From Alkalidesulfovibrio alkalitolerans DSM 16529 (GTDB lineage Bacteria; Desulfobacterota; Desulfovibrionia; Desulfovibrionales; Desulfovibrionaceae): DNA of 64,000 nt. Both the position numbers and the translations under genes were made by a program. The stretch lies in NCBI RefSeq assembly GCF_000422245.1, contig NZ_ATHI01000003.1, forward strand, positions 62,001 to 126,000, written 5' to 3'. The notes beneath the pieces were generated by a model. It was given only the letters and a program-made list of their open reading frames with translations, did no database searches and was not told where the DNA came from. Below, in pieces: positions 46,007-54,712 of this stretch. Positions within the stretch are counted from its first letter, which is position 1. Each line of letters opens with the position of its first letter.

Positions 46007-46356
46007 GCGACGTTATCGAGGTCAAGTTCGAGGATCTGGGGCTGACCAAGCCGCTGGAGAAGATGACCCAGAAGGAACTGCGGGAAATGTGCATGGAGAA
46101 GCTCCCGCAGATCACCGGCGCGTCCGGCAAGAGCAAGGAAGAGCTGGTCGCCATCATCAAGGAGCTGTTTGGCATCGAGGACACCGAGCCCACGCCCGCC
46201 GAGCTGAACAAGGAGAACATCCTGAAACTCAAGGCCCAGATGCGCGATCTGAAGACCAAGCGTGCCGAGGCCACCAACCGCAAGGCCCGCGAGATCGAGC
46301 GCCGCAAGATCAGCAAGCTGAAGAAAAAGACGCGGCGTCTGGCGAAGATCGTCTAG
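46003..46356 (+). CDS. Rho-N/SAP-like domain protein with basic helical tail
   Basis: The 117-residue protein has a SAP/Rho-N helix-hairpin (MTQKELREMCMEKLPQITGA, KSKEELVAIIKELFG) and then a basic helical tail (LKAQMRDLKTKRAEATNRKA, ISKLKKKTRRLAKIV) that recalls ribosomal protein L29. A nucleic-acid or ribosome role is an inference. It is the last gene before the tRNA pair. Confidence 0.75.
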   Translation: MSDVIEVKFEDLGLTKPLEKMTQKELREMCMEKLPQITGASGKSKEELVAIIKELFGIEDTEPTPAELNKENILKLKAQMRDLKTKRAEATNRKAREIERRKISKLKKKTRRLAKIV

Positions 46357-46365
46357 CGCTTTTTC

Positions 46366-46394
46366 TTGACATTTTTCGAGCCGGTCATTAATGA
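46366..46394 (+). promoter_or_regulatory. Promoter of the tRNA-Gln/tRNA-Glu unit
   Basis: TTGACA at 46366-46371 and TAATGA at 46389-46394 with 17-bp spacing, 14 bp before tRNA-Gln. Confidence 0.6.
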
Positions 46395-46408
46395 ACGGCT
46401 TCCCAAGT

Positions 46409-46482
46409 TGGGGGATCGTCTAGCGGCAGGACTGCGGGTTCTGGCCCCGCCAACCTAGGTTCGAATCCTAGTCCCCCAGCCA
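46409..46482 (+). tRNA. tRNA-Gln (CTG anticodon)
   Basis: A 74-nt cloverleaf with acceptor TGGGGGA/TCCCCCA, anticodon stem GCGGG/CCCGC with loop TTCTGGC, T-arm CTAGGTTCGAATCCTAG, G discriminator and CCA. The U1-A72 pair is normal for Gln. Confidence 0.95.
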
Positions 46483-46513
46483 AGAGATAAACGGGGGTAT
46501 TCCCCCACCATGC

Positions 46514-46591
46514 GTCCCCATCGTCTAGCCTGGCCCAGGACACCAGCCTTTCACGTTGGCGACGGGGGTTCAAATCCCCCTGGGGACGCCA
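46514..46591 (+). tRNA. tRNA-Glu (TTC anticodon)
   Basis: A 78-nt cloverleaf with acceptor GTCCCCA/TGGGGAC, anticodon stem CCAGC/GTTGG with loop CTTTCAC, T-arm GGGGGTTCAAATCCCCC, G discriminator and CCA. It lies 31 bp after tRNA-Gln. Confidence 0.95.
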
Positions 46592-46600
46592 AGAAAATCA

Positions 46601-46631
46601 AGGGACCGTGAGCGATCACGGTCCCTTTTTT
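46601..46631 (+). terminator. Terminator after the tRNA pair
   Basis: A perfect 11-bp stem (AGGGACCGTGA/TCACGGTCCCT) with a GCGA loop is followed by TTTTTT. Confidence 0.95.
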
Positions 46632-46708
46632 CTTTAACGGAAGGCGAAACCTGGGTTGTGAGTTGCTTCTTAAGAGGCTGTTGAGAAACTCATTTCTTCA
46701 TCGGCCTG

Positions 46709-48247
46709 TTAAACCGAAAGAATTTCTTTGTCGCCGCCGTTGTTGACTCCTGCGGCCAACTCCGGCTCGAAGAAGAGCGTCACGGTCGTGCCCTCGCCAA
46801 CGATGCTCGACAGCTCCACGCGGCCGCCTGCCTCCTCCACGATTTTCTTGATCATGGCCAGCCCGAGCCCGTAGCCCTGCTCCTTAGTGGAATAGAAGGG
46901 GCTGAAGAGCTTGTCCATCTCCGAAGCCGGGATGCCCGGACCGTTGTCGCGCACGCGCACGAACGGAGCGCCGCCGTCAAAGCCTGTCTCCACCTCGATG
47001 ACTCCGCCTCCGGGCATGGCCTCCACGGCGTTCTTGACCAGGTTGATCAGGCACTGCTTGATCAACTCCGGCTCGCCGCGCGCGTGCGGCATCCCCGGCG
47101 CTTCGCGCAGCCCCAGGGAATAGCCCTGGCCGCCGTAGCCGATGCGCATCAGCTCCACGGTCTCTCGCGCCGTGCGGTTGAGGTCCGCGCCGCCCATCTG
47201 CCGGGACTCGGGCTTGACGAAGGTCAGGATGCTTTTCAGCAGCACGTCCAGCCGTTTGGTCTCCTCGGCGATGATACGCACCTTGTCGCGTTCGTTTTCG
47301 TCCAGGTTCTTGGAGCGCAAGAGCGAGTTCACGAAGCCGCCGATGGCGAAAAGCGGGTTCCTGATCTCGTGGGCCAGGTAGGTGGACATCTCGCCGATCA
47401 CGGCCAGTTTTTCGGTCTGGTGCAGGTTCTTCTCGCGTTGGGTGCGTTCCGTGATGTCGCGGCGCATGACCAGGATGTGGGTCAGGTCGCCGCGCTTGTT
47501 GAGCACGGGGTAGGAGTAGATGCGGAAATAGCGCAGCCTGCCCGCGTCGTCCACGCGCGAGACAAGAGCCTCGGCGTTGGCACGGGTGCGCAGCGTCACG
47601 TCGAAGGGGCAATCGGTCGCACAGGCTTCGCAGAAGGGCGCTCCCGCGTCCAGCACCTGCACGTCGTGGCAGGGCTTGCCGATCAGTTCCTCTTTGGTCC
47701 TGCCCGTCCGTTCGGCCACGACTTGGTTCAGGTCCACCACACAGCGGTTTTTGTCCAGGAGAAGAATGTCGTCGCGCACCTCGTCAATGATGACCTGCAT
47801 CAACGCGCGCTGGTTCTTCAGAGTGAATTGCTGGTAGCGGGCGACCTGAAGCATGTTGTGCAGGCCGCACAGGAACACGGCCGCGGCGTGGTCGACGAGC
47901 GAGACCGCGGACGGCAGCCGGGTGCGAAGCAGGCGCACCATGGGCAGCGAGGCGGTCAGTTCGATGACCAGGTTGATCTCGGGATGCGCTTCGAGCAACT
48001 CCTCCACGGTGGCATGGATGGGAATGTTCATACCCCGGGCCGCTTCGAGCTTGGGCGATTCGGACATGCCGACCTTGGCCACGCCGCACAGCCGCATGCG
48101 CGGCAGATATTCCTGCGAAGCCTCGTCGCGCGCGATGTCGAGGATGGTGAGGAAGCCCGGGCCGGTGCCCACGATGCCCACGTGGAACTGGAACTCGCCC
48201 GAGTCGAGAACGCAAAAAGTGCCTTCGTGCTCTTTGTCGAGATTCAT
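46709..48247 (-). CDS. Histidine kinase with Rossmann-like N-terminal domain and PAS
   Basis: Residues 18-130 look like a dinucleotide-binding domain (FHVGIVGTGPGFLTILDIA, LCGVAKVGMSESP, INLVIELTASLPMVRL). A PAS domain follows (VIIDEVRDDILLLDKNRCVV) with CEACATDCPFD in it, a possible metal or redox site. Then come the H-box STYLAHEIRNPLFAIGG, N-box NLVKNAVEAM, DNGPGIP and GYGLGLAMI. There are no transmembrane helices, so it is a soluble sensor, perhaps of a nucleotide cofactor or metabolite. No receiver gene is adjacent. Confidence 0.9.
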   Translation of the reverse strand: MNLDKEHEGTFCVLDSGEFQFHVGIVGTGPGFLTILDIARDEASQEYLPRMRLCGVAKVGMSESPKLEAARGMNIPIHATVEELLEAHPEINLVIELTASLPMVRLLRTRLPSAVSLVDHAAAVFLCGLHNMLQVARYQQFTLKNQRALMQVIIDEVRDDILLLDKNRCVVDLNQVVAERTGRTKEELIGKPCHDVQVLDAGAPFCEACATDCPFDVTLRTRANAEALVSRVDDAGRLRYFRIYSYPVLNKRGDLTHILVMRRDITERTQREKNLHQTEKLAVIGEMSTYLAHEIRNPLFAIGGFVNSLLRSKNLDENERDKVRIIAEETKRLDVLLKSILTFVKPESRQMGGADLNRTARETVELMRIGYGGQGYSLGLREAPGMPHARGEPELIKQCLINLVKNAVEAMPGGGVIEVETGFDGGAPFVRVRDNGPGIPASEMDKLFSPFYSTKEQGYGLGLAMIKKIVEEAGGRVELSSIVGEGTTVTLFFEPELAAGVNNGGDKEILSV

Positions 48248-48285
48248 GCGCCTTCCTGCCCGTGGGTCCGCGTTATGGCGGGGGC

Positions 48286-48320
48286 TCCAAAAGCGCCACC
48301 CGCCGCGTTGCCGTCTGCAT
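48286..48320. repeat. Intergenic hairpin repeat, copy 6 (fragment)
   Basis: CTCCAAAAGCGCCACCCGCC followed by GCGTTGCC; the central hairpin and right arm are absent. It lies between the two histidine kinase genes. Confidence 0.6.
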
Positions 48321-48370
48321 GCGTCTCTTCCCCCTACCCGTGCTCGCCCGGGATGGCAATTGCGGCGACG

Positions 48371-50449
48371 TCAGACCAGAGGCGCTTGGCCGTCGCCCTC
48401 GATCAGCGGGAAGACAAGCCGGAATGATGCGCCTCCCCTTGGAGAAGGACCCGCCTCTAACCGTCCGCCGATCTGGATAGCCAGGCGGGTGACGAGCTGC
48501 ATGCCCAGAGTCTCGCATTTTTCCGGCTTGAATCCGAACGGCAGCCCCTTGCCGTTGTCTTCGAGCAGCAATACGCCCATGCCGTCCTCGGCCCGGATGG
48601 TCACGAAGAGGGCATGCTCGCCCGGTCCGGCAAAGGCGTGCTTGACCGCGTTGGTCACAAGCTCGTTCAGCACCAAACCGCAGGGAATGGCCGTTTGAAG
48701 GGGCAGGCGCAGTTCCTGCGTCGCATGCTCCACGCGCACGCGACCGTTCCCGATCCCCTGGAGCACGCGGGCCACGAGCTTGTGCGCGTACTCGCGCAGG
48801 TCCACACGGCTGAAGTCCTTGGACCGGTAGAGCTCCTCGTGCACCAGGGCCATGGTGGCGATGCGGTTCTGGCTCTCTTGGAAGGCGGTCTGGGCCTCTT
48901 CGTCCTTGAGAGAGAGCGTTTGCAGATACAGAAGGCTCGAAATGATCTGCAGGTTGTTCTTGACCCGATGGTGGATCTCCTTGAGCAGCACGTCCTTCTC
49001 CGTCAGCGAGGCGCGCAGGCGTTCTTCGGCCTCACGGCGCTCGGTGATGTCGGAGAGGATGCTCTCGATGTGTGCGATCGATCCGTCTTCATTGAGCACG
49101 GCCCTGGAGTGGACCTCGACCCACAGGTTTTGACCGTCCACGCGCCTGACCGGGACTTGCATGAAGGCCTCGCCCTTGGTGCTCAGGGCGCGCATGAGGC
49201 GCTGCCTGTCTGCCGGGTCGGCGTAGATCTGCGTCCCGATGTCGGTAAAGCGCGTCAGGGCGTCTTCGGGCGAGGGCAGGCCGAAGATACGCGCCGCCGC
49301 CGGATTGGCGGACAGGACGCGACCCTCGGGCGTGGTTTGCACGATACCTTCGGCCGCGTTCTCGAAGATGGAGCGGTAGTTTTCGCGCGAGAGCCTGAGC
49401 GCTTCCTCGCGCTCAGCCACGGTGCGGACCATGTCCTCGAAACGGCGCGCCATGAGCGCGAGTTCGCGGAATCCCTGCTGGGTCGCGATGGGCCGGGCAT
49501 GGTCGCCGCGCGCCACGTCGTCGATGGCCTCGGTGAGATCGTTCACGGGCAAGACGATGTGTCGCCTGAGCTGGTCCACGGTCAAAAGGGCCAGGAAGGC
49601 CACGTAGCACAAGGCCACGATAAGGAAGAGGCCGGTCGGGCTGGCGATGGGCATGAGCACGCTTCGTGCTGAATTGAGGATCACCAGCCGCCAGCCTGGG
49701 CCGGAAATGGGAAGAACCGTACCGAACCACGCTTCCCCGCCGTGCCGGAAGAAAGCGAAGTGAGGCTGCGGCCCGCCGCTGGCTTCCGCCTCACGCAGGA
49801 GCGGCATGCCGCCGAGGTTGGCCTGGGTGCGCACGAGCAACGGATCGGGATGGGCGATGACGTTGCCGAAGGCGTCGCACAGGAAGACGACCTCGGCCGA
49901 GGCCGGGGAGAAGGTCTTGAGATGGTTCTGCAATGCCGAGAGGTTCAACTCGCCCACGACCACGTTGCCGCGCGACGCGGGATGCCGGAGATAGATGGTC
50001 AAAAGGCCCGTTTCGGCCGAGTACAGCGGCCTGGAGGCCACGTTGCGCGTGGCTGCGGCCGAGGGGAAGAATACCGGAAAGTCCAGGCCGGGCATGCCCG
50101 TGGGATGGGCTTCGAGCACTGTGTTGGCGGAGTCGAGCAGCAGGATGCGCTCGAAACGCATGTCCGCCTGCAGGCTCCTGACCGCCGAGGCCATGGCCAT
50201 GGGCGAGGCGTCCATGTCGTGCAGCCGAGCCAGATAGCCCAGGGCCGACACCGAGGCGTCGAGGTATATCTGGACGTTTTCGGCCAGGGCGCCCGCGAGC
50301 ACGGCGTTTTCCTGCTCCACGGCGTCCAGGCGCAGGCGCACCAGGAAGAAGCCCAGGGCCAGCACGGTCAGCACCAGCGGCACGACCATCCAGGGCAGAA
50401 GCCGTCTGCGGACGAGGTGGTCGAGGGTGGGGCTTTGGGACGCAGTCAC
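48371..50449 (-). CDS. Membrane histidine kinase (dCache-HAMP-PAS-HisKA_2)
   Basis: The 692-residue protein has a first helix at 18-36 (MVVPLVLTVLALGFFLVRL), a periplasmic Cache region to about residue 275, a second helix (GLFLIVALCYVAFLALLTV), HAMP (ARGDHARPIATQQGFREL), PAS (YRSIFENAAEGIVQTTPEG) and a HisKA_2 H-box KEIHHRVKNNLQIISSLLYL with LVLNELVTNAVKHAF and DNGKGLPFG. It likely acts with the binding lipoprotein encoded 4 bp upstream. Confidence 0.92.
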   Translation of the reverse strand: MTASQSPTLDHLVRRRLLPWMVVPLVLTVLALGFFLVRLRLDAVEQENAVLAGALAENVQIYLDASVSALGYLARLHDMDASPMAMASAVRSLQADMRFERILLLDSANTVLEAHPTGMPGLDFPVFFPSAAATRNVASRPLYSAETGLLTIYLRHPASRGNVVVGELNLSALQNHLKTFSPASAEVVFLCDAFGNVIAHPDPLLVRTQANLGGMPLLREAEASGGPQPHFAFFRHGGEAWFGTVLPISGPGWRLVILNSARSVLMPIASPTGLFLIVALCYVAFLALLTVDQLRRHIVLPVNDLTEAIDDVARGDHARPIATQQGFRELALMARRFEDMVRTVAEREEALRLSRENYRSIFENAAEGIVQTTPEGRVLSANPAAARIFGLPSPEDALTRFTDIGTQIYADPADRQRLMRALSTKGEAFMQVPVRRVDGQNLWVEVHSRAVLNEDGSIAHIESILSDITERREAEERLRASLTEKDVLLKEIHHRVKNNLQIISSLLYLQTLSLKDEEAQTAFQESQNRIATMALVHEELYRSKDFSRVDLREYAHKLVARVLQGIGNGRVRVEHATQELRLPLQTAIPCGLVLNELVTNAVKHAFAGPGEHALFVTIRAEDGMGVLLLEDNGKGLPFGFKPEKCETLGMQLVTRLAIQIGGRLEAGPSPRGGASFRLVFPLIEGDGQAPLV

Positions 50450-50453
50450 GTGG

Positions 50454-51593
50454 CTACCGGATGGTATCGATGGTCACGAACGCGCGTTCGCGGATGGTCA
50501 TGATGAAGGCCGCACGCTCAACGTCGCCATATTCGTCGAAGGTCATGGGACCTTGCAGGCTGTCGATGCGGCCGAGCGCGACCATGGCCTCGGGCAGTCC
50601 CGTGGCCGAGCCGCGTGTCCACTCCAGGGCCCTGGCCAGGGCCATGACGGCCTCGTAGGAGAAGCAGGCCGCGAAATTGGGAGGCCAGCCGAAGCGCATC
50701 TCGTAACGCCGTTTGAATTCCCGGAAAGCGGGCAAGGGGTTGCTCTCGTCGTATCCCACACTGAAGACGATGCCGTCCACGGAGCGCCCACCCGCTTGCA
50801 GGATCTCCTGGGTGTAGGCCCACATGGAGCCGTACAGGCGGACATTAAGACCCAGGAGGCGAATCTCGCGCGCCAGAAAGGCCGTGTCGCGCGCGGAGAG
50901 GGTGGCGATGACGGCCTCGGGGGAGGCTTTTGCGATGCGCTCGGCAATGGGTCTCCAGTCCACGACCTGCGAGGTGTGCAACCGGATGTCGTCCAGAACC
51001 TGGCCGCCCTGGCCGGTGAACGAGGCGAGAAAGGTCTCCGCGTAGGGAAGGGTGAAGGCGGCGTTGTCCAGATCCGTGACGGCCGCCAGGGTTTCCACGC
51101 CTTCGCGCGTGAATGCGTAGTGAGCCAGCGCGTCGGCCCAATGGGCGCTTTGCGGCACGACTCTGAAAAATGTGTCCTTCTTGCCGCCGAGCAGGGGAGT
51201 GGAGACCGTCGGGGAAACGAGCGTGACGTTCTGGGCCGAAGCCACGGGCACGAGGGCCATGGCCACGTTGCTGGTCATGGGGCCGACGACCGCCGCGACC
51301 CTGGCTGTGGCGAGGCTTGTGAACGCAGTGCGGGCCACGGTTTCGTCGCCGCCGTCGTCCAGAGGCATGAATTCGAGGGGGCGTCCGGCGATGCCGCCGC
51401 GTTCGTTCAGATCCTCGATGGCCAACAGCGCGCCGTTTCGGCCTTGCACGCCGAGATCGGAATACTTGCCCTCCAGGGGGCCGAGAAAGCCGATGACGAT
51501 GGGGTCGCTGCCGCAGCCCGCCAAGCCGAGGCAGGCCAACCACAGGGCGAGGGCCGCGACGCGCCCAAGCAGTCGGTGCCGATCCGCGCGCAT
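50454..51593 (-). CDS. Branched-chain amino acid-type periplasmic binding lipoprotein
   Basis: The 379-residue protein has a lipoprotein signal with lipobox LAGC near residue 27 and a type 1 periplasmic binding fold (IVIGFLGPLEGKYSDLGVQG, AAVVGPMTSNVAMALVPVAS). There is no permease or ATPase next to it. It ends 4 bp before the histidine kinase, so it is more likely a ligand-presenting partner of that sensor than a transporter part. Confidence 0.92.
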   Translation of the reverse strand: MRADRHRLLGRVAALALWLACLGLAGCGSDPIVIGFLGPLEGKYSDLGVQGRNGALLAIEDLNERGGIAGRPLEFMPLDDGGDETVARTAFTSLATARVAAVVGPMTSNVAMALVPVASAQNVTLVSPTVSTPLLGGKKDTFFRVVPQSAHWADALAHYAFTREGVETLAAVTDLDNAAFTLPYAETFLASFTGQGGQVLDDIRLHTSQVVDWRPIAERIAKASPEAVIATLSARDTAFLAREIRLLGLNVRLYGSMWAYTQEILQAGGRSVDGIVFSVGYDESNPLPAFREFKRRYEMRFGWPPNFAACFSYEAVMALARALEWTRGSATGLPEAMVALGRIDSLQGPMTFDEYGDVERAAFIMTIRERAFVTIDTIR

Positions 51594-51700
51594 GCGGAAA
51601 CCCTATACCAGCGTGGGGCGGCCTGACAATGCGCGCGGGCGCATTTTGTTCAGCGGAATTTTTTGCTATCCGGGAGATACGCGAGGAATCGGGAGGCGCA

Positions 51701-52696
51701 ATGAGACCGTCGAGTTTGAAGAAAGCCCTGGCCCTGGCCGTGACCAATCGCTTTCCCGTCCTGGTGGTCGGCCCGCCCGGCGTGGGCAAGTCGGACATCG
51801 TCTCCCAGGTCGCCCAAGACCAAGGGTTCGACCTGATCCTGACGCATCCGGTCATCAGCGACCCCACGGACTACAAGGGCATGCCCTTCGTGGTCGATGG
51901 CCGGGCCGAATTCCTGCCCTTCGGCGATCTGCGTGGGCTGATCGAGGCCGCTCGGCCCACGATCTGCTTCATGGACGACCTGGGGCAGGCCCCGGCCGCG
52001 GTGCAGGCTGCGGCCATGCAACTTCTCCTCGCCCGGCGGGTAGGAGGCCACGCCGTGAGCGGGCACATGACCTTCGTCGCGGCCACCAACCGCCGTCAGG
52101 ACCGGGCAGGCGTGCAGGGAGTGCTCGAACCGGTCAAGTCGCGCTTCGTCTCCATTCTGACCCTGGAGCCGGACGTGGACGATTGGTGCGCCTGGGCCGC
52201 GAGCAGGGGACTGCCGCACGAACTCACGGCCTTCGTGCGTTTCAAGCCGGAGTTTCTGACCGCCTTCGAGCCGAGCCCGGACATGGCCAACAGCCCAAGC
52301 CCGCGCACCGTGGCCCACGCGGGCGCGCTGCTCGCGGCCTCGCCGCCCGAGGACATCGTGTTCGACCTCTTGGCGGGCGCGGCGGGCCACGCCTTCGCCC
52401 ACGAATTCCTGGCCTTCTCGCGCGTCTACGGGCTGATCCCGGATGCGGACGCGGTGCTGGCCGATCCCGCGGGCGCGGCCGTTCCCGGCGAAATATCGGC
52501 CCTGTACGCCCTGTGCCTGTCCCTGGCCGCGCGCGTGCGCCCCGAGACATTCGCGGCGCTTGCGGCCTACGCCGGGCGGCTGCCCGCCGAATTCTCCGTG
52601 CTCATGGTACGCGAGGCCGTGCAGCGCGCCCCGGCCCTGGCCGACTTGCCCGCCTTTTCCGACTGGGCCGCGGCCCACGCCGAGGTATTGGTGTGA
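51701..52696 (+). CDS. MoxR-type AAA+ ATPase
   Basis: The 331-residue protein has Walker A VVGPPGVGKSDIVSQVA near residue 23, Walker B-like TICFMDDLGQAPAAVQ and sensor 1 FVAATNRRQDRAG. GGGAGG is 4 nt upstream of the ATG. MoxR ATPases act as chaperones with VWA-domain partners; the next gene, overlapping by GTGA, encodes one. Confidence 0.9.
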   Translation: MRPSSLKKALALAVTNRFPVLVVGPPGVGKSDIVSQVAQDQGFDLILTHPVISDPTDYKGMPFVVDGRAEFLPFGDLRGLIEAARPTICFMDDLGQAPAAVQAAAMQLLLARRVGGHAVSGHMTFVAATNRRQDRAGVQGVLEPVKSRFVSILTLEPDVDDWCAWAASRGLPHELTAFVRFKPEFLTAFEPSPDMANSPSPRTVAHAGALLAASPPEDIVFDLLAGAAGHAFAHEFLAFSRVYGLIPDADAVLADPAGAAVPGEISALYALCLSLAARVRPETFAALAAYAGRLPAEFSVLMVREAVQRAPALADLPAFSDWAAAHAEVLV

Positions 52697-53928
52697 ACCG
52701 CGAGCCGGGATCGGCTGTCGAGCGCCTTGCCCGGGCGCGGGTGGAACTGCTCATGCGCGCGCCCTTCTTCGGCGTTCTGGCCCTGCGTCTGCGTCTGGCC
52801 GAGGACTCGGCTTGCGCGGGGCTTTGGACCGACGGAAAAACCCTGGCCGTCAACCCTGATCGGCTGAATCGGCTTTCGGACGACGAACTCGTGGGCGCGG
52901 TGGCGCACGAGGTGCTGCACCTGGCGCTGGCCCATCACCTGCGGCGAGGCGGGCGCGAGGCATCGCGCTGGAACGCGGCCACGGACTACGCGGTCAACCC
53001 GCTGGTGCAGGAGGCCGGGTTCAGGCTGCCCACGGGGCGGCTGTTCAACGCGTCTTACGCGCGCATGGCCGCCGAGGACATCTACGAGAGCCTGCCCGGC
53101 GCGGAGCCCGAGCAATCGCGGCAAGGCAGGGGGAAGCGGCCGGACGAGCCCGGCGACGACGTGCCCAAGGACACGGCGCACGATCAGGCCGCCGTTTTGG
53201 CGGATCAGGAGGCCGATCCCGGCGGCGTGGGCGAGGTGCGCGACTTTCCCGACCGCGACGAGGCCGCGCGCGAGGCCGAGCAACGGCTGTGGGGCCTGGC
53301 CCTGCGCGAGGCGATGCACGCCGCCGGGGGCTTGGCCCGCATGCCGGAGCGGCTGGCCAGGGTGATCGCGGCGCGTCTGCCCGGCGGCGGGAGGATCGAC
53401 TGGCGGCAGGAATTGGCGCGATTTCTGGAAGAATCGGCGCGCACCGACTACCTGTGGACCATGCCCAACCGCCGCTACCTGCCCTCTGGCGTGGTTCTGC
53501 CGGGGCTTTCGGGGCGGCGCATGGGCCGTCTGACGGCCATGGTGGACACCAGCGGCTCCGTGGATAGGCAGGCTTTGAGCGCGCTCGTGGCCGAATGCCT
53601 GGAACTGCTCGGCGAGGCCGGGCAGGAGCACGGGCTTCGCGTGCTCTACGTGGACGCGGCCGTGGCCGGGAGCGAGGTGCTCTTCCCCGGTGACGTTCCG
53701 CATCCGACGGGCGGCGGCGGCACGAGCTACCGGCCGGGATTCGAGTGGCTGCGCGAGCGGGGCGAGGAGGATGGCGCGGTGGTCTATTTCACGGACGGCG
53801 AGTGCGCGGATTTTCCCCCGCCGCCGCCTTCGCCCGTGCTCTGGGTGCTGGCCGGGGACAATCCGCGCTTTGCGCACAGTCTTCCCTTCGGCCGGGCCGT
53901 GGCGCTCGGCGAGGACGTTATCGGGTGA
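52693..53928 (+). CDS. VWA-like protein with putative metallopeptidase domain (DUF2201)
   Basis: The 411-residue protein has an HEVLH zinc-type motif in VGAVAHEVLHLALAHHL near residue 70, an acidic central stretch (residues 140-190), and a C-terminal VWA-like domain with a MIDAS-like DTSGSVD and GGGGTSYRPGFEWL. It forms a coupled pair with the MoxR-type ATPase. The substrate is unknown. The long open frame upstream is a GC artefact. Confidence 0.88.
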   Translation: MNREPGSAVERLARARVELLMRAPFFGVLALRLRLAEDSACAGLWTDGKTLAVNPDRLNRLSDDELVGAVAHEVLHLALAHHLRRGGREASRWNAATDYAVNPLVQEAGFRLPTGRLFNASYARMAAEDIYESLPGAEPEQSRQGRGKRPDEPGDDVPKDTAHDQAAVLADQEADPGGVGEVRDFPDRDEAAREAEQRLWGLALREAMHAAGGLARMPERLARVIAARLPGGGRIDWRQELARFLEESARTDYLWTMPNRRYLPSGVVLPGLSGRRMGRLTAMVDTSGSVDRQALSALVAECLELLGEAGQEHGLRVLYVDAAVAGSEVLFPGDVPHPTGGGGTSYRPGFEWLRERGEEDGAVVYFTDGECADFPPPPPSPVLWVLAGDNPRFAHSLPFGRAVALGEDVIG

Positions 53929-53967
53929 ACGGGTTTGTAAAAGCCTTGTTCCGAGGCCGTTCAAACA

Positions 53968-54062
53968 GCGCCAGATGCAAGGCGCAAAAAAAGTTCAAGG
54001 CCGACGCGTATAGTTGATACGCGAGGATTTGAACTTTTTGCGGCAACGCAGCAGATGGTGTT
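53968..54062. repeat. Intergenic hairpin repeat, copy 7 (inverted)
   Basis: GCGCCAGATGCAAGGCGC on the left, AAGTTCAAGGCCGACGCGTA/TACGCGAGGATTTGAACTTT as an imperfect hairpin, and GGCAACGCAGCAGATGG on the right; orientation is opposite to copies 1, 3 and 8. Confidence 0.8.
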
Positions 54063-54100
54063 GTTTCAACATCCTGTTGGAAGGGGCACGGAGAAAAGAC

Positions 54101-54568
54101 ATGCGCATTGTTTGGGGCATCCGCAAGAAACAGGGCAACCACCGGCCCGTGTTCTGGTACGAGATCGAGTACACGCCCGAGGAGGCGGCGCTGAACCCGA
54201 TCCCCGGCCGCGTGGAGACTGCCGTGCCCGTGCCTGTGGCCCTCTTCGCCAAAGACGGCCAGGACCGGGAGCCCGAGGGCGAAGCGCTTCGCCCCTCGCA
54301 TCTTGACGGCCGCGACGACCTGCCGCTTCTGGAGCTTCACGGCGGCAGAGGGCGGCGCTTCGCGGTCTTGCCCTGGCGGCCGGACGGCAACGTCTTCGAG
54401 GAGGAGCTTGCCAAGGCCGTGGAATCCCTGCGCCAATCCATTGAGACGGCCCTGCTCGCGGCCGTGGATTCGGGCGAGGTCCGCATTGAGCGCGAGGCGC
54501 GCATGAGCGAAGACGCGGCCAGGAAGCTCGCGGGATATGTGGCGCGCTCCAAACTGCTCCGGCCCTGA
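54101..54568 (+). CDS. Hypothetical protein
   Basis: A 155-residue soluble protein. The first half is beta-rich (MRIVWGIRKKQGNHRPVFWY, PVPVALFAKDGQDREPEG); the second half is helical (EEELAKAVESLRQSIETALL). GGAG is about 7 nt upstream of the ATG. Not recognised; repeats flank it on both sides. The frame upstream is part of repeat copy 7. Confidence 0.6.
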   Translation: MRIVWGIRKKQGNHRPVFWYEIEYTPEEAALNPIPGRVETAVPVPVALFAKDGQDREPEGEALRPSHLDGRDDLPLLELHGGRGRRFAVLPWRPDGNVFEEELAKAVESLRQSIETALLAAVDSGEVRIEREARMSEDAARKLAGYVARSKLLRP

Positions 54569-54686
54569 CAGTTGAAAAAACGCCATCTGCGGCGTTGCTG
54601 CGAAAGCGCCGACCTCTCGCGTATCAGAAATACACGTCGGGCCCGGCGCTTTCTTGTGCCTTGCATCTAGCGCAGTTTGAACTGTC
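54567..54686. repeat. Intergenic hairpin repeat, copy 8
   Basis: Full-length copy with outer arms GACAGTT/AACTGTC, then CGCCATCTGCGGCGTTGC, GCGAAAGCGCC, CTCGCGTAT, ACACGTCGGG, GGCGCTTTC and GCCTTGCATCTAG. It starts within the stop of the preceding gene. Confidence 0.85.
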
Positions 54687-54712
54687 GGCAGTGGGTTGAA
54701 AAAACGCGCGGT

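Noticed and set aside
51172-52690. Long plus-strand frame upstream of the VWA-like gene
   Set aside because: It overlaps the MoxR-type ATPase in another phase and is Arg/Gly rich; the GTG at 52693 overlaps the ATPase stop and begins the real protein.
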